A DNA stretch of 30,186 bases, taken from DASSJF01 sp035934535. Its GTDB lineage: Bacteria > Sysuimicrobiota > Sysuimicrobiia > Sysuimicrobiales > Segetimicrobiaceae. Location of the stretch: assembly GCA_035934535.1 (NCBI GenBank), contig DASYXS010000121.1, positions 1 to 30,186 of the forward strand, read 5' to 3'. The translations under genes and the position numbers were made by a program. Below, piece by piece: positions 1-6,329 of the stretch. Numbering within the stretch: position 1 is the first letter of the stretch; the number at the start of each line of letters is the position of its first letter. The notes beneath the pieces are model-generated. The model was not told where the DNA came from, searched no databases, and worked only from the letters and a program-made list of their open reading frames with translations.

Positions 1-129
1 CGTCGGCGCCTCACCGCTGAGCGGCGTCCGGAACACCCCCGGCGCCTGTGCCCTCGCGGCCGGCCACGAGCCCCCGGCCGCCACGGCCAGCAACACCATC
101 ACTCCTATGGCCATCACACGACGGATCAC
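1..129 (-). CDS. Secreted protein, N-terminal fragment (runs off the window edge)
   Basis: Only the first 43 residues are visible. The start is GTG at 129, preceded by a G-rich Shine-Dalgarno (GAGGGGGG) about seven bases upstream. The N-terminus has basic residues (MIRR), a hydrophobic core (about residues 6-19) and an Ala-Arg-Ala-Gln stretch near residues 25-28, so a Sec signal peptide with cleavage around ARA/QA is likely. The gene lies 25 nt after the alpha/beta hydrolase stop on the same strand and may belong to that operon. Function cannot be called from the fragment. Confidence 0.6.
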   Translation of the reverse strand, partial: MIRRVMAIGVMVLLAVAAGGSWPAARAQAPGVFRTPLSGEAPT

Positions 130-154
130 GCCGATCCCCCCCTCGATCGAGTTC

Positions 155-931
155 CTACGCGCGACCTTGCACGTACCGTGCGAGAAACGGCAGCACCACA
201 GGCGCCCATAGGTTCGGGGCGTGCACCCAAATTTGATGCGCCTCAATCGGGCTCGCGCCAAACGGCGGAAACAGATGCCGCTCGCAGACCCCATCCGCCG
301 CCCGCCTCCGGGCGGCGAGCGCCTCGGACGGCGAGGTGTCGAAGTCGTTCTCCGCCTGCAGCAGCAGCAGCGGGCACCGGATGGTGTCGACGTGCCTCAA
401 CAAGAAGGGCCGCAGCCCGGGCACCGGGCCCCAGCTCATCGCCGCCGCGGCAAACGACACGCACGCCCGCAGCCGGCCGTCGCGGGCCGCCGCGAGCAGC
501 GAGTTGATGCCGCCGTACGAGGAGCCCATCACGCCGACGCGGGCAGGATCCACCCCGGGCATCGCGCGCACGAAGCGGAGCGCCGCGAGCACGTCGTCGC
601 TCTCGGCCAGGAGGCGGGCGCACACCTGCTCGTCGTGCCCGGGCGCGCCGGCGGGCGCCGGCACCTCCTCAAGCCGCGAAGGACCGGGCGACCCGGCGTA
701 GCCGCGCCGGAACGGGACGAACACCACGTAGCCTGCGTCGGTCAGTACGCGTGCCACGCCCGGCTTACTGTCCTGCTCGAGGCCGCTGCCGTGGTTCAGA
801 ACAACCGCGGGCACGGGGCCGCCGCGGTCCCCGCCGCCGACCCCCGGCGCCGGGACGTAGCGGTACGCGATGAGGTCCCGGCCGGCGCTGGGAAACAGGA
901 GGCGCTCGCCCGGATGGACGCCGGTTACCAC
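155..931 (-). CDS. Alpha/beta hydrolase, dienelactone hydrolase/prolyl oligopeptidase-like
   Basis: This is a 258-aa single-domain cytoplasmic hydrolase with no signal peptide. The nucleophile elbow is G-S-S-Y-G with Ser138. The acid is probably Asp196 or Asp198 in the ENDFD segment after a hydrophobic strand, and the catalytic His is probably His232 in EAHQ. An HGSG loop near residues 47-50 fits the oxyanion hole. Order and spacing are those of the dienelactone hydrolase and acyl-peptidase branch of the superfamily. The GTG start at 931 overlaps the stop of the M24 peptidase by 7 nt, so the two are probably translationally coupled. That pairing suggests peptide or amide/ester breakdown, but the substrate is not deducible. 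Confidence 0.85.
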   Translation of the reverse strand: MVTGVHPGERLLFPSAGRDLIAYRYVPAPGVGGGDRGGPVPAVVLNHGSGLEQDSKPGVARVLTDAGYVVFVPFRRGYAGSPGPSRLEEVPAPAGAPGHDEQVCARLLAESDDVLAALRFVRAMPGVDPARVGVMGSSYGGINSLLAAARDGRLRACVSFAAAAMSWGPVPGLRPFLLRHVDTIRCPLLLLQAENDFDTSPSEALAARRRAADGVCERHLFPPFGASPIEAHQIWVHAPNLWAPVVLPFLARYVQGRA

Positions 932-2139
932 ACGCGCAGCGGGCAGCCGGACAGAGCCTCGGCGCCGGTTGGCGTGATCAGGACCGTCTCCTCGATGCAG
1001 GCGGTGCCGAAATTCATCCGGATGAGCATCGGCTCGAGCGCGAAGACGTTCCCCGGCTGGAGGACATCCGTCGTCGCCGGACGCAGCGACGGCCGCTCGA
1101 AGAGCGAACTGCCGAGGCCGTGGCCGAACCCCTTCGGCATGTAGTCGGCTTCGTAGCCGGCCCGCGTGGCGATCACGCGGGCGGTCGCGATCATCTCCTG
1201 GACCGGGACGCCGGGGCCGGCCTTCGCCAGCGCGGCCTCGAACATCTCGAGCCCGGTCTCGAGGAAGCGCCGCTGCTCGGCGCTCGGCGCGCCGACGACC
1301 GTCGAGCGCGACACGTCCGCGCAGTACCCGTGGTAGGTCGCGGCCATGTCGAGGAACACCATGTCGCCCGGCTCCATCACGCGATCCGACGGGGCGCAGT
1401 GCTTGAGGCCGGCGCGGGGTCCGGTGGCGACCGCGCTCTCGAAGGCGAGGGCGTCCGCGCCCTCGGCGAACGCGACCGCGTGCGCGCGGGACGCGACGTC
1501 GAACTCGCGCGCCCCCGGCGCCAGCGCCCGCAGCGCCTCCTCGTGCATCCGGCCGGAGATGCGCGCCGCGCGCCGCATCACCTCGATCTCAAGCGGCGAC
1601 TTCACCGCGCGGACCTCCATCAGGAGGTCGTCGGCCGGGATCCATGTGGCGCGGGGCAGGCGCTCTTCGAGCGCGACCATGACGTGGTGCGGAACGATCG
1701 GTCCTCCGGCGACCCCGATCCGGTCCGCCGCGGCCCCGGCGTCTTGAATCCGGTCGGCCGCGTGCCCGGCGACGCTCGTCTCGGGGGTCCGGACGAATCC
1801 AGGCCGCTCGGCGCCGCGGACGTCGTCGAGCCACGTCGTCCAGATCGATGTATGCATCGGCTCCCCGTGCATGAGCCAGTTCGTGCTCAGCATCGGCGCC
1901 CCCGAAGCGGGGATGACGACGATCGTATCGCCCGCGCTGGTCTCGAAATTGACGAGATACCGCGCGCTGCCGGGATCGGCGCCGTTCGAGTAGGCGACCA
2001 GCGCGGCGAGCCCTTCCGCCTTGAGGCGCAGCTGCACCTCCGCAATGCGGCGTTCGTACTCCGGCTGCGGAAACGGCATCGTCCGCCACGGACGCCGCGC
2101 GTCGGGATCGTACGGGACTTTCGCCTGGTACACCGACAC
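925..2139 (-). CDS. M24 family metallopeptidase (Xaa-Pro aminopeptidase / creatinase-like)
   Basis: The 404-aa protein has an N-terminal creatinase-type domain (about 25-175) and a C-terminal pita-bread catalytic domain (about 185-395). The five metal ligands of the M24 family are present: Asp264 (FLDMA), Asp275 (CADVSR), His340 (GFGHGLG), Glu369 (ALEPM) and Glu383 (CIEET). A dinuclear metal-dependent hydrolase is therefore expected to be active. Family members include Xaa-Pro aminopeptidases, creatinase and the ectoine hydrolase DoeA, and sequence reading alone does not separate them. Start is GTG at 2139; a second GTG two codons in is possible. It overlaps the downstream alpha/beta hydrolase. 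Confidence 0.88.
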   Translation of the reverse strand: MSVYQAKVPYDPDARRPWRTMPFPQPEYERRIAEVQLRLKAEGLAALVAYSNGADPGSARYLVNFETSAGDTIVVIPASGAPMLSTNWLMHGEPMHTSIWTTWLDDVRGAERPGFVRTPETSVAGHAADRIQDAGAAADRIGVAGGPIVPHHVMVALEERLPRATWIPADDLLMEVRAVKSPLEIEVMRRAARISGRMHEEALRALAPGAREFDVASRAHAVAFAEGADALAFESAVATGPRAGLKHCAPSDRVMEPGDMVFLDMAATYHGYCADVSRSTVVGAPSAEQRRFLETGLEMFEAALAKAGPGVPVQEMIATARVIATRAGYEADYMPKGFGHGLGSSLFERPSLRPATTDVLQPGNVFALEPMLIRMNFGTACIEETVLITPTGAEALSGCPLRVW

Positions 2140-2214
2140 GATGTCACCCGCCTGCGTGAAGGATGGTCGAGGTACCTTCTGGCAGTGCGGGCCGCGCCCC
2201 TCCGCGCGGTGCGC

Positions 2215-2763
2215 TCAGGGCTTGGGGCTCGCGCAGTACAGCCCGTCGCTGCCCACGTCGAATACGCGGTTCCAGCGGGCGCGAAAGTTTTCTTGCGCGG
2301 CGCCGGCGGCCAGCTCGACCAGCTGCTCTTCGGAGAAGTGGCGGCGGAGCTCGGCGTAGAGGCCGTCGTCGACGTTCGCGGGCGTGTCCGCCAGCGCGTC
2401 CGCCATCCGTAAAAGTGCCTGCTCCTGCGCGGAAAAGCGCTCGAACTCACCGCGCACCAGCGAGGCGATCTCGTCGTCGCCCAGCCCGGACATTCTGCCG
2501 CCGGCAGAATTGATGTCGATTCAGAAAGGGCACCCGACGCGCGCCGCGGTTCGCAGCTGCACGATCGAGCGCTGGCGCAGGGGCACTTTGGCCCGCTGGC
2601 CGAGCAGTATCTCGTTGATCACATTCACCCAGAAGACCCGCGGCACGCGGGCGGAGATCTTCTGCGGGGTCAGGTCCTTGCCGAAGACCTTGCGGACCTG
2701 ATTGAACACGAGGCGCATCAAGGGCGACGCGGTATTCGGATCGATGCCGTTCACCCGAGCCAT
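2215..2763 (-). CDS. Candidate selenoprotein: AhpD/carboxymuconolactone decarboxylase-like protein with a CxxU motif (in-frame TGA at 2521-2523)
   Basis: Two ORFs in one frame join across a single TGA to give about 182 aa. The N-terminal half starts at ATG 2763 (MARVNGIDP) and ends G-C-P-F. After TGA the frame continues I-D-I-N-S-A and into a typical CMD C-terminal half (RRHFSEEQLVELA, then QENFRARWN and SDGLY). In Cys-containing relatives this site reads G-C-x-F-C-x-D, the CxxC redox motif of AhpD-like peroxidase partners, so the TGA sits exactly at the second Cys (residue 81; first Cys 78). A perfect hairpin follows 10 nt downstream. Known CMD/AhpD-like selenoproteins support decoding as Sec. 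The alternatives are a nonsense mutation or a sequencing error. An upstream in-frame ATG at 2823 lies inside the SRP RNA and is disfavoured. Confidence 0.8.
2489..2517 (-). promoter_or_regulatory. SECIS-like stem-loop downstream of the in-frame TGA
   Basis: On the minus strand the hairpin ATTCTGCC-GGC-GGCAGAAT (2492-2510) is a perfect 8-bp stem with a 3-nt loop. GAC/GTC pairing at the base extends it by 3 bp across a 4-nt bulge. Eighteen bases separate TGA from the loop and the loop begins with G. Both fit the bacterial SECIS model: hairpin inside the coding region just after UGA, apical loop roughly 16-37 nt away, G among the first loop bases. Binding to SelB is inferred. Confidence 0.7.
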
Positions 2764-2790
2764 CACTCGTCCCGGCCGAGATGGGAAATT

Positions 2791-3058
2791 GGCCGTGCAC
2801 CCACCGTCGACAACATCGTCCAAGCGGTCCCCGCGTCGCCGGCTCCGACCAGGTGCCCCCGCGGCACACGAGACGCCTTACGTACCGTTGCTTCCTTCCG
2901 GACCTGGCGGGGTTGGTAAGATCTCGTTGCGCGGGACCCGATCCTCCTCGTCACGTGCGCGGGCCGGACCCTGAGCGGTGAGGCCTCGGGTGGGAGTTCA
3001 GTCCCGCTCGAGCGGGTTGCGGGTACAGGGAACCGCTAGCTCCCCACCTAGCACGGCC
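2791..3058 (-). ncRNA. ffs: Signal recognition particle RNA, large bacterial type with Alu domain
   Basis: The minus strand carries the near-invariant SRP domain IV sequence CAGGTCCGGAAGGAAGCA at 2906-2889, the Ffh binding helix. The 5' part (GTGCTAGGTGGGGAGCTAGC, then CTGTACCCGCAACCCGCTC) matches the Alu domain of the roughly 270-nt Bacillus scRNA. The ends pair: 5' GGCCGTGC (3058-3051) with 3' GCACGGCC (2798-2791). Length is about 268 nt. The RNA guides Ffh and FtsY to target membrane proteins. No U-tract terminator is seen at the 3' end, and the selenoprotein start lies only 27 nt further. Confidence 0.93.
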
Positions 3059-3065
3059 AAGTCGT

Positions 3066-3074
3066 AGTATAGCA
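3066..3074 (-). promoter_or_regulatory. Extended -10 promoter of the SRP RNA
   Basis: TGC-TATACT reads on the minus strand and ends 7 nt before the inferred RNA 5' G at 3058, which is the expected -10 to start-site distance. The TG motif makes it an extended -10. The nearest -35-like hexamer, TTGACG (3094-3099), is 22 nt away, too far for a standard spacer, so the TG motif may compensate. Confidence 0.6.
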
Positions 3075-3095
3075 CGCGCGCCGTCCGCGCCGGCG

Positions 3096-3539
3096 TCAAC
3101 GGCGCGTCTCGAGCCACCGGGCGTGCGGCATCCACGCCACATCAGGCCGCGGCTCATCCGGCAGCATCGTGATGAGCTCCACCGAATGCCCGTCGGGATC
3201 GTCGAAGAAGACCGACGCGGCCGGCATCCAGCCGACCACGACGGGCTGCTCTCCGTCCCGCGGTGTGACGCCGGCCGCCCGGAGCTTGGCGGGCGCCGCC
3301 AGCAGGTCGTCCAGCGTGACCCCGACAGAGAAATGGAGCCGCTGCGTAAGCGGTGAGGTCCCGATCGACCACAGACCCAACATCCCCTTGCCCGCCCCGC
3401 CGATCCACATGAACGCGGCATTCCGCCCGGGCACCCGGTGGGCGAGCGTGAGACCGACGACGTCACGGTAGAACGCGATCGAGCGGTCTAGGTCGCGCAC
3501 AGTCAGATGGGTTTCGAAAAGACCGCGTATCGCCGGCAC
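3096..3539 (-). CDS. VOC superfamily (glyoxalase/dioxygenase-like) protein
   Basis: The 147-aa protein is one pair of beta-alpha-beta-beta-beta modules. The first module has the hallmark start (FETHLTVRDLDRSIAFYRDVVGL) and the second ends with DDPDGHSVELI. Likely metal ligands are His11, His69 (RLHFSV) and Glu121 (HSVELI), as in glyoxalase I, fosfomycin-resistance and ring-cleavage relatives. The substrate is unknown; no pathway neighbour points to one. The TGA stop ends 25 nt before the SRP promoter -10, so SRP transcription starts just after this gene on the same strand. Confidence 0.85.
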   Translation of the reverse strand: MPAIRGLFETHLTVRDLDRSIAFYRDVVGLTLAHRVPGRNAAFMWIGGAGKGMLGLWSIGTSPLTQRLHFSVGVTLDDLLAAPAKLRAAGVTPRDGEQPVVVGWMPAASVFFDDPDGHSVELITMLPDEPRPDVAWMPHARWLETRR

Positions 3540-3545
3540 GCCGTC

Positions 3546-3950
3546 CTACCAGGAGCGATTCACCAGACTGGAAAGGCCGATTGCGATCAACACGAAGGCC
3601 GGGAAGCTTCCCCGCCCGACCGCGTTGCTCAGCAGGAACGCCGCGCCCAGCCCGATCAGAAAGACGCCGCCGCCGATGCGGCGGCGCCGGCGGGCCGGTT
3701 CGGGTGAGGCCGACCCCGGGGCATCCGGCGGCGCGGCGCCCACGTACGTGCTGTGAATGAAAATCCTGCGTCTAGATGCGGGCGCCGGCTCCTGCGCCCG
3801 GATCACGATGGCCAGCACGCCGAGGACGATCAGCAGCACCGGCCACCACTGTCCCCAATCTTTCGGAATGTAACCGAAGTTCCACAGCAGCAGGACCGCG
3901 CCGATCGCGATCAGGATGTACGGACCTTCGAGCGCCCGAGCGTGCCGCAT
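3546..3950 (-). CDS. Small membrane protein with LiaI/LiaF-like transmembrane repeats
   Basis: The start was taken as ATG 3950, preceded by AAGGGGGACGAGG, rather than the longer upstream reading, which overlaps the HAD gene and looks like shadow sequence. The 134-aa protein has two similar hydrophobic units: GPYILIAIGAVLLLWNFGYI plus WWPVLLIVLGVLAIVI in the first half, and GGGVFLIGLGAAFLLSNA plus FPAFVLIAIGLSSL in the second. They are separated by an Arg-rich, Pro-rich linker of about 55 residues. This is the architecture of DUF5668/LiaF_TM proteins, several of which act in cell-envelope stress sensing. No C-terminal LiaF soluble domain is present. It lies 14 nt after the HAD stop, probably in the same operon. 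Confidence 0.75.
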   Translation of the reverse strand: MRHARALEGPYILIAIGAVLLLWNFGYIPKDWGQWWPVLLIVLGVLAIVIRAQEPAPASRRRIFIHSTYVGAAPPDAPGSASPEPARRRRRIGGGVFLIGLGAAFLLSNAVGRGSFPAFVLIAIGLSSLVNRSW

Positions 3951-3964
3951 CCTCGTCCCCCTTG

Positions 3965-4621
3965 TCACCGCGGCCGGCCCAGCGCTTTCCGCAGCTCGCC
4001 GGCCGGATCGTCGCCCACGAAGTGCACGGCGCGCATGCCGAGGGCCACCGCGGCCGTGACGTTGCCGGGCCGGTCGTCGACGAAGAGCGTGTCCGCGGGT
4101 TCGGCGTCGAGCCGCTCGAGGCACAGCCGGTAAATTCGCGAATCCGGCTTCACGCACCGAACCTCGGCGGAGACGACCACCACGTCGAACCAGGCCGTGA
4201 GCGGGCGCTCGTGCCGGATCCGGTCGGCCAGCTCCGTGCTCATATTGGTGAGCATCGCGGTCCGAACATGCTCCGCCCGGACGTCCCGCGCGAGATCCCA
4301 GACGTCGCCCCGATACCGCGTCCAGGAATCGCCGTCGCGGCCGGTGAGCCAGTCGAGCAGCGCCCGTTCGTCGGATTCCTCCGGCCGGCGTCCAAGCGAG
4401 CGCAGCACGCGCCGCCAGTAGTCGTCGGCCGGATATTCGCCGGCGTCGTAGCCGTGGCGGTGCTCCCAGTACGCGGCGGTGAAGGCGTCCGCCGTCACCC
4501 CGAGCCGCGACGCCATCGCCTGAATGACATCCGGCGCCTGCGGATAGGTCAGGACGTTGCCGTAATCGAGAATGAGCGCGCGCAGCGGTCCCACGCCTGT
4601 ATTGTAGGTCTCATCGCCCAT
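3965..4621 (-). CDS. HAD-superfamily hydrolase (subfamily IA, YihX-like)
   Basis: The 218-aa protein has all four HAD motifs. Motif I is LDYGNVL with nucleophile Asp19; motif II is MLTNMS; motif III Lys is in RCVKPDSRIY; motif IV is LFVDDRPGNV. A helical cap sits between motifs I and II. The residue two after the nucleophile is Gly instead of the usual Asp, as in the D-x-G-N group that includes the sugar-phosphate phosphatase YihX. Start is ATG 4621 with GGGAGG six bases upstream; it overlaps the epimerase 3' end by 11 nt, suggesting coupling. A sugar phosphate substrate is plausible but not shown. Confidence 0.85.
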   Translation of the reverse strand: MGDETYNTGVGPLRALILDYGNVLTYPQAPDVIQAMASRLGVTADAFTAAYWEHRHGYDAGEYPADDYWRRVLRSLGRRPEESDERALLDWLTGRDGDSWTRYRGDVWDLARDVRAEHVRTAMLTNMSTELADRIRHERPLTAWFDVVVVSAEVRCVKPDSRIYRLCLERLDAEPADTLFVDDRPGNVTAAVALGMRAVHFVGDDPAGELRKALGRPR

Positions 4622-5615
4622 GGATCGCCTCCCACAGCCGCAGCAATTCTGTCTCGCGCGCGGCCGCCAGGCCCGCCAGGAGGTCTGCATCCCGCGGCCG
4701 CGTGCGGTCCCACGCCAGGGTGTCGGCGACGGTCTCCGCCAGGGGGCGCACCCGCAGGCCCGCTGCAATCGCCTTCGCCGAGTCGAGGCCGGCCAGGTCG
4801 TCACCGCCCCGCGGAACCCACAGCGGGATCTCGGTCCACGGCTTCACGCCATGCTCGAGCAGGAACGCCTCGCTCACCCACACGAACGACGCGCCCGCCG
4901 CGCCGCTGGCCGTCCGGCAGGTCTCGAGCACGTCTCCGATCGTGACGCCCGGCCGGCCGCCGAGGTTGAACGTCCCCGTCAGCCCCGCCTCCACGCTCAT
5001 GACGATCCACCGGGCAATGTCCCTCGCGTCGATAAACGGAAGCACAACGCGGTTCGGCGCATCGAAGGCAAGGACGGAACCGCCCCTCGCCACACGGCGG
5101 GGCCAATACGTAAAGCGGTCCGTGGGATCCCGCGGCCCCACGACCAGGCTGAGCCGCGCCACGAGCGCATGGTCCGGCATGGCCTGCCGGACGGCACGCT
5201 CGCACAGGGCCTTCAGCGCCCCGTACGCGGCCGGGGCCTGGAAATCTTCCCGCCGTTCGTCCTTGATTGTCTTGATCGGCGCCTGCTCGTCGACGCGGTC
5301 CGCGGCCTTCGGCGAATCGTAGACGCTCGCGGTCGAAATGAACGTGTAGTGGTCCACCGCGGGCGCCAGCAGCTCGACCGAGGCGCGGACGATTCGCGGC
5401 GCGTACCCCGACACGTCGATGGCCGCGTCCCAGCGGCGCCCGCGCAGTGCGGTTAGATCGCCGTCGCGATTTCCCCGCAGCCGCTCGACTGCGATGTCCG
5501 GATTCGGATCCGATTGGCCGCGATTGAAGACCGCCACGTCGTGGCCGCGGGCCAGCGCCGCCTCCGCGATGTGCCGGCCAACGAACCGTGTCCCGCCGAG
5601 GATGAGGATTCTCAC
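4611..5615 (-). CDS. NAD-dependent epimerase/dehydratase (extended SDR)
   Basis: The 334-aa protein opens with the Rossmann motif ILILGGTRFVG, Gly-rich at residues 7-13. It has the extended-SDR catalytic pair Tyr131-x3-Lys135 (AYGALK), with a STASVY strand end near residues 94-99. The C-terminal half shows the FIDARDIARW and GTFNLGG segments typical of nucleotide-sugar epimerases and isoflavone-reductase-like members. Start is GTG 5615; no clear Shine-Dalgarno is seen, so translation may be weak or leaderless. It is the first gene of a run with the HAD phosphatase, consistent with sugar metabolism, but the substrate is not identified. Confidence 0.85.
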   Translation of the reverse strand: MRILILGGTRFVGRHIAEAALARGHDVAVFNRGQSDPNPDIAVERLRGNRDGDLTALRGRRWDAAIDVSGYAPRIVRASVELLAPAVDHYTFISTASVYDSPKAADRVDEQAPIKTIKDERREDFQAPAAYGALKALCERAVRQAMPDHALVARLSLVVGPRDPTDRFTYWPRRVARGGSVLAFDAPNRVVLPFIDARDIARWIVMSVEAGLTGTFNLGGRPGVTIGDVLETCRTASGAAGASFVWVSEAFLLEHGVKPWTEIPLWVPRGGDDLAGLDSAKAIAAGLRVRPLAETVADTLAWDRTRPRDADLLAGLAAARETELLRLWEAIHGR

Positions 5616-5685
5616 AAGATTATGATTTGGAGATGACCCCGCCTGTGCCCCTGCTCCAATTGGAAATCCGGCAGCGTGTTCGGCA

Positions 5686-5715
5686 TTGACAACGACGCTA
5701 AGTCCGTGTCATAAT
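5686..5715 (+). promoter_or_regulatory. Sigma-70-type promoter
   Basis: Consensus -35 TTGACA (5686-5691) and CATAAT -10 (5710-5715) are separated by 18 bp. It stands out in GC-rich surroundings, points rightward and lies 35 nt before the 18-codon ORF. Confidence 0.65.
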
Positions 5716-5750
5716 CACGCCACCAAATTACACCGAGGAGGCGAGACTCA

Positions 5751-5807
5751 ATGATCGTTACCCGCATGGCCGCGCTCGCCGTCCGCCCGGGGTTTGGCCT
5801 CGAGTAG
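5751..5807 (+). CDS. 18-residue peptide ORF, possible leader peptide
   Basis: ATG 5751 follows the Shine-Dalgarno GAGGAGG (5735-5741) at a 9-nt gap and lies just behind a good promoter. The peptide is MIVTRMAALAVRPGFGLE, with no run of one amino acid that would indicate a classical attenuator. Twenty-eight nt after the stop comes a strong hairpin. The promoter, ribosome site, tiny ORF and hairpin together look like a regulatory leader or a genuine microprotein. No family is recognised. Alternatively the ORF is a chance reading of an untranslated leader. Confidence 0.45.
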   Translation: MIVTRMAALAVRPGFGLE

Positions 5808-5835
5808 TTCCGTCCCCTAGCTAACAACTACTCCG

Positions 5836-5867
5836 GCCGCGGGCGACGAACCCGCGGCTCTTCATTT
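5836..5867 (+). terminator. Stem-loop, terminator or attenuator candidate
   Basis: GCCGCGGG (5836-5843) pairs perfectly with CCCGCGGC (5851-5858) around a 7-nt loop and is followed by TCTTCATTT. The tail is only moderately T-rich, so termination may be partial. It separates the 18-codon ORF from the 70-aa gene. Confidence 0.5.
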
Positions 5868-5958
5868 CCGGCGGCCTTTGTACCGGCCGATCGACTTGTT
5901 CCCCTATGAGTGCGTTCATGGGCGTTCTGCCTCTCTGCCCCGAGAAAGGAGGTCTGAC

Positions 5959-6171
5959 ATGGCGGAGCATTGGTCGATCATCGAGTTCCTGGCGAAAGAA
6001 CGGCAGGCGGAGTGCCGGCGCCAGGCGCAGGAGATTGCTCTGGCCGAACGCGCCGCAAGAGCGTCCGGCGACGCCGGGAGTTTGATCTGGCGTCTGCTGG
6101 TCGCGTGCGCACGTCGTGTCCCGCTTGCGCGTGCAAGTAAGCCGGCGCTGAGCGAACAGGCGCAGCGTTGA
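5959..6171 (+). CDS. Small protein of unknown function (70 aa)
   Basis: ATG 5959 is preceded by AAAGGAGGT, almost the full anti-Shine-Dalgarno complement, at 5-6 nt spacing; this fixes the start and argues the gene is real. The protein begins MAEHWSIIEFLAKERQAE. It has a long charged, Ala/Glu/Arg-rich helix (about 8-40), then a short amphipathic segment SLIWRLLVACARR (about 43-55) and a basic tail. No signal peptide or known domain is recognised. It could bind membrane or protein partners through the helix. It lies 92 nt beyond the 5836-5867 hairpin and may be read from the 5686 promoter. Confidence 0.6.
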   Translation: MAEHWSIIEFLAKERQAECRRQAQEIALAERAARASGDAGSLIWRLLVACARRVPLARASKPALSEQAQR

Positions 6172-6329
6172 TGGCGACCGGCCCTCGTTTTGAGCGGGGA
6201 CGGCTCCTGATTGGGGGATGCGGAGCAGCCGGTCGATGCACTCGCTCCGGCGCTCCCTTCCCCTGATCAGCAAAGAAACGGCTGCCGTGGAACCCGCGCA
6301 GGCCGAGCGCTCGAACCCTCGTGCGCGGC

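Noticed and set aside
2215..2493. The C-terminal CMD half as an independent short gene, or the split as a pseudogene
   Set aside because: It is in frame with the upstream half, TGA falls on the expected redox Cys codon and a SECIS-like hairpin follows, so a Sec codon explains both halves better. A pseudogene is still the main alternative.
2764..2823. Upstream start of the CMD protein at ATG 2823
   Set aside because: These 20 codons lie largely inside the SRP RNA and do not resemble the family N-terminus; ATG 2763 begins the expected MARV-like start.
3094..3099. TTGACG as -35 of the SRP promoter
   Set aside because: The spacer to TATACT is 22 bp, too long for a normal sigma-70 promoter. The TG extension is a better explanation.
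5878..5958. N-terminal extension of the 70-aa gene
   Set aside because: The extension has no ribosome site, while the ATG at 5959 has a near-perfect one.
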